From contig DVLH01000110.1 in the NCBI GenBank assembly GCA_018715585.1, positions 1 through 23,113 of the forward strand: DNA of 23,113 nt, given 5' to 3'. Made by a program: the position numbers and the translations under genes. This DNA is from Candidatus Aphodomonas merdavium (GTDB taxonomy: Bacteria > Bacillota > Clostridia > Christensenellales > Aristaeellaceae). Below are positions 22,961 through 23,113 of this stretch, in pieces. Each line of letters begins with the position of its first letter. Position 1 is the first letter of the stretch. The notes beneath the pieces are model-generated. The model had not been told where the DNA came from. It saw nothing but the letters and a program-made list of their open reading frames with translations, and made no database searches.

Positions 22961-23113
22961 TTACTGCATCTTATCCAGCACGCTGTCAAACCCTTGGGCG
23001 ACGTCGCTCAGGTTCTTCGCGCCCGCAATCTGGTCCGCAACGCTCTGAATCTGCGCTACAATCTCCGGATCGTGCGTGACGGCGACGCGCTCAACGCTCG
23101 GCGCGACGGACTG
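22961..23113 (-). CDS. C-terminal fragment of an unidentified protein, 5' end outside the window
   Basis: The last 50 codons of a minus-strand gene ending with TAA at 22963-22961. The visible peptide begins QSVAPSVERVAVTHDPEIVA and continues as amphipathic helix (QIQSVADQIAGAKNLSDVA, then FDSVLDKMQ). No cysteine, membrane segment or catalytic motif is seen. The codon pattern is clean and a strong terminator follows, so it is a real gene end. The helical tail would fit a periplasmic or solute-binding protein, but I cannot identify it. Confidence 0.7.
   Translation of the reverse strand, partial: QSVAPSVERVAVTHDPEIVAQIQSVADQIAGAKNLSDVAQGFDSVLDKMQ

Overview
The window is a stretch of GC-rich (by eye about 60%) bacterial chromosome from a Firmicute, most likely a Clostridia-type gut lineage. 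The evidence is strong AGGAGG-type ribosome binding sites on almost every gene, frequent TTG/GTG starts (yidC, topA, khpB, rnhB), sigma-A promoters with near-consensus boxes, and Firmicute gene order. TGA is the ordinary stop codon of many genes here (rpmH, rnpA, yidC, comM, dprA, topA, trmFO), so the standard bacterial code applies. No transposase, integrase, CRISPR array, tRNA or rRNA was seen.

Bases 1-4213, plus strand: a ParB/Noc-family gene followed by the classic rpmH-rnpA-yidD-yidC-khpB(jag) block (ribosomal protein L34, RNase P protein, membrane insertion, RNA binding), ending in a clear terminator. Bases 4214-5250: about 480 bases with no recognisable gene, then a small Pro/Ala-rich protein of unknown function with its own terminator. 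Bases 5280-5855: rplS with an extended -10 promoter, a probable L19 leader RNA and a terminator. Bases 5898-19754: a long co-directional block, rbgA-rnhB-yraN-(giant membrane glycosyltransferase)-comM-dprA-topA-trmFO-hslV-hslU, mostly with overlapping or nearly touching genes, ending in two strong hairpin terminators. It mixes ribosome assembly, RNase HII, DNA uptake/recombination functions, topoisomerase I, tRNA methylation and the HslUV protease. The order matches the Firmicute ylqF...clpY neighbourhood, but xerC/codV and codY are absent from their usual positions and a 1266-residue double GT-C glycosyltransferase sits in the middle.

Bases 19755-20308: about 550 bases with no convincing gene but several strong, nested inverted repeats, best read on the minus strand. 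Bases 20309-23113, minus strand: a GtrA-family membrane protein; a fumarate-reductase-like flavoprotein with a covalent-FMN domain; and the 3' end of an unidentified gene running off the window. Each has its own terminator, and the first two have promoters.

The most notable observation is that the flavoprotein gene is preceded, in frame and behind a good promoter and ribosome binding site, by a complete lipoprotein signal peptide that is broken by a single TGA codon. The same protein also lacks the arginine motifs I expect in true fumarate reductases. Other points of interest are the fused double glycosyltransferase, the structured intergenic element near 20.1 kb, and the joining of an origin-type gene cluster to the rplS-hslU cluster.
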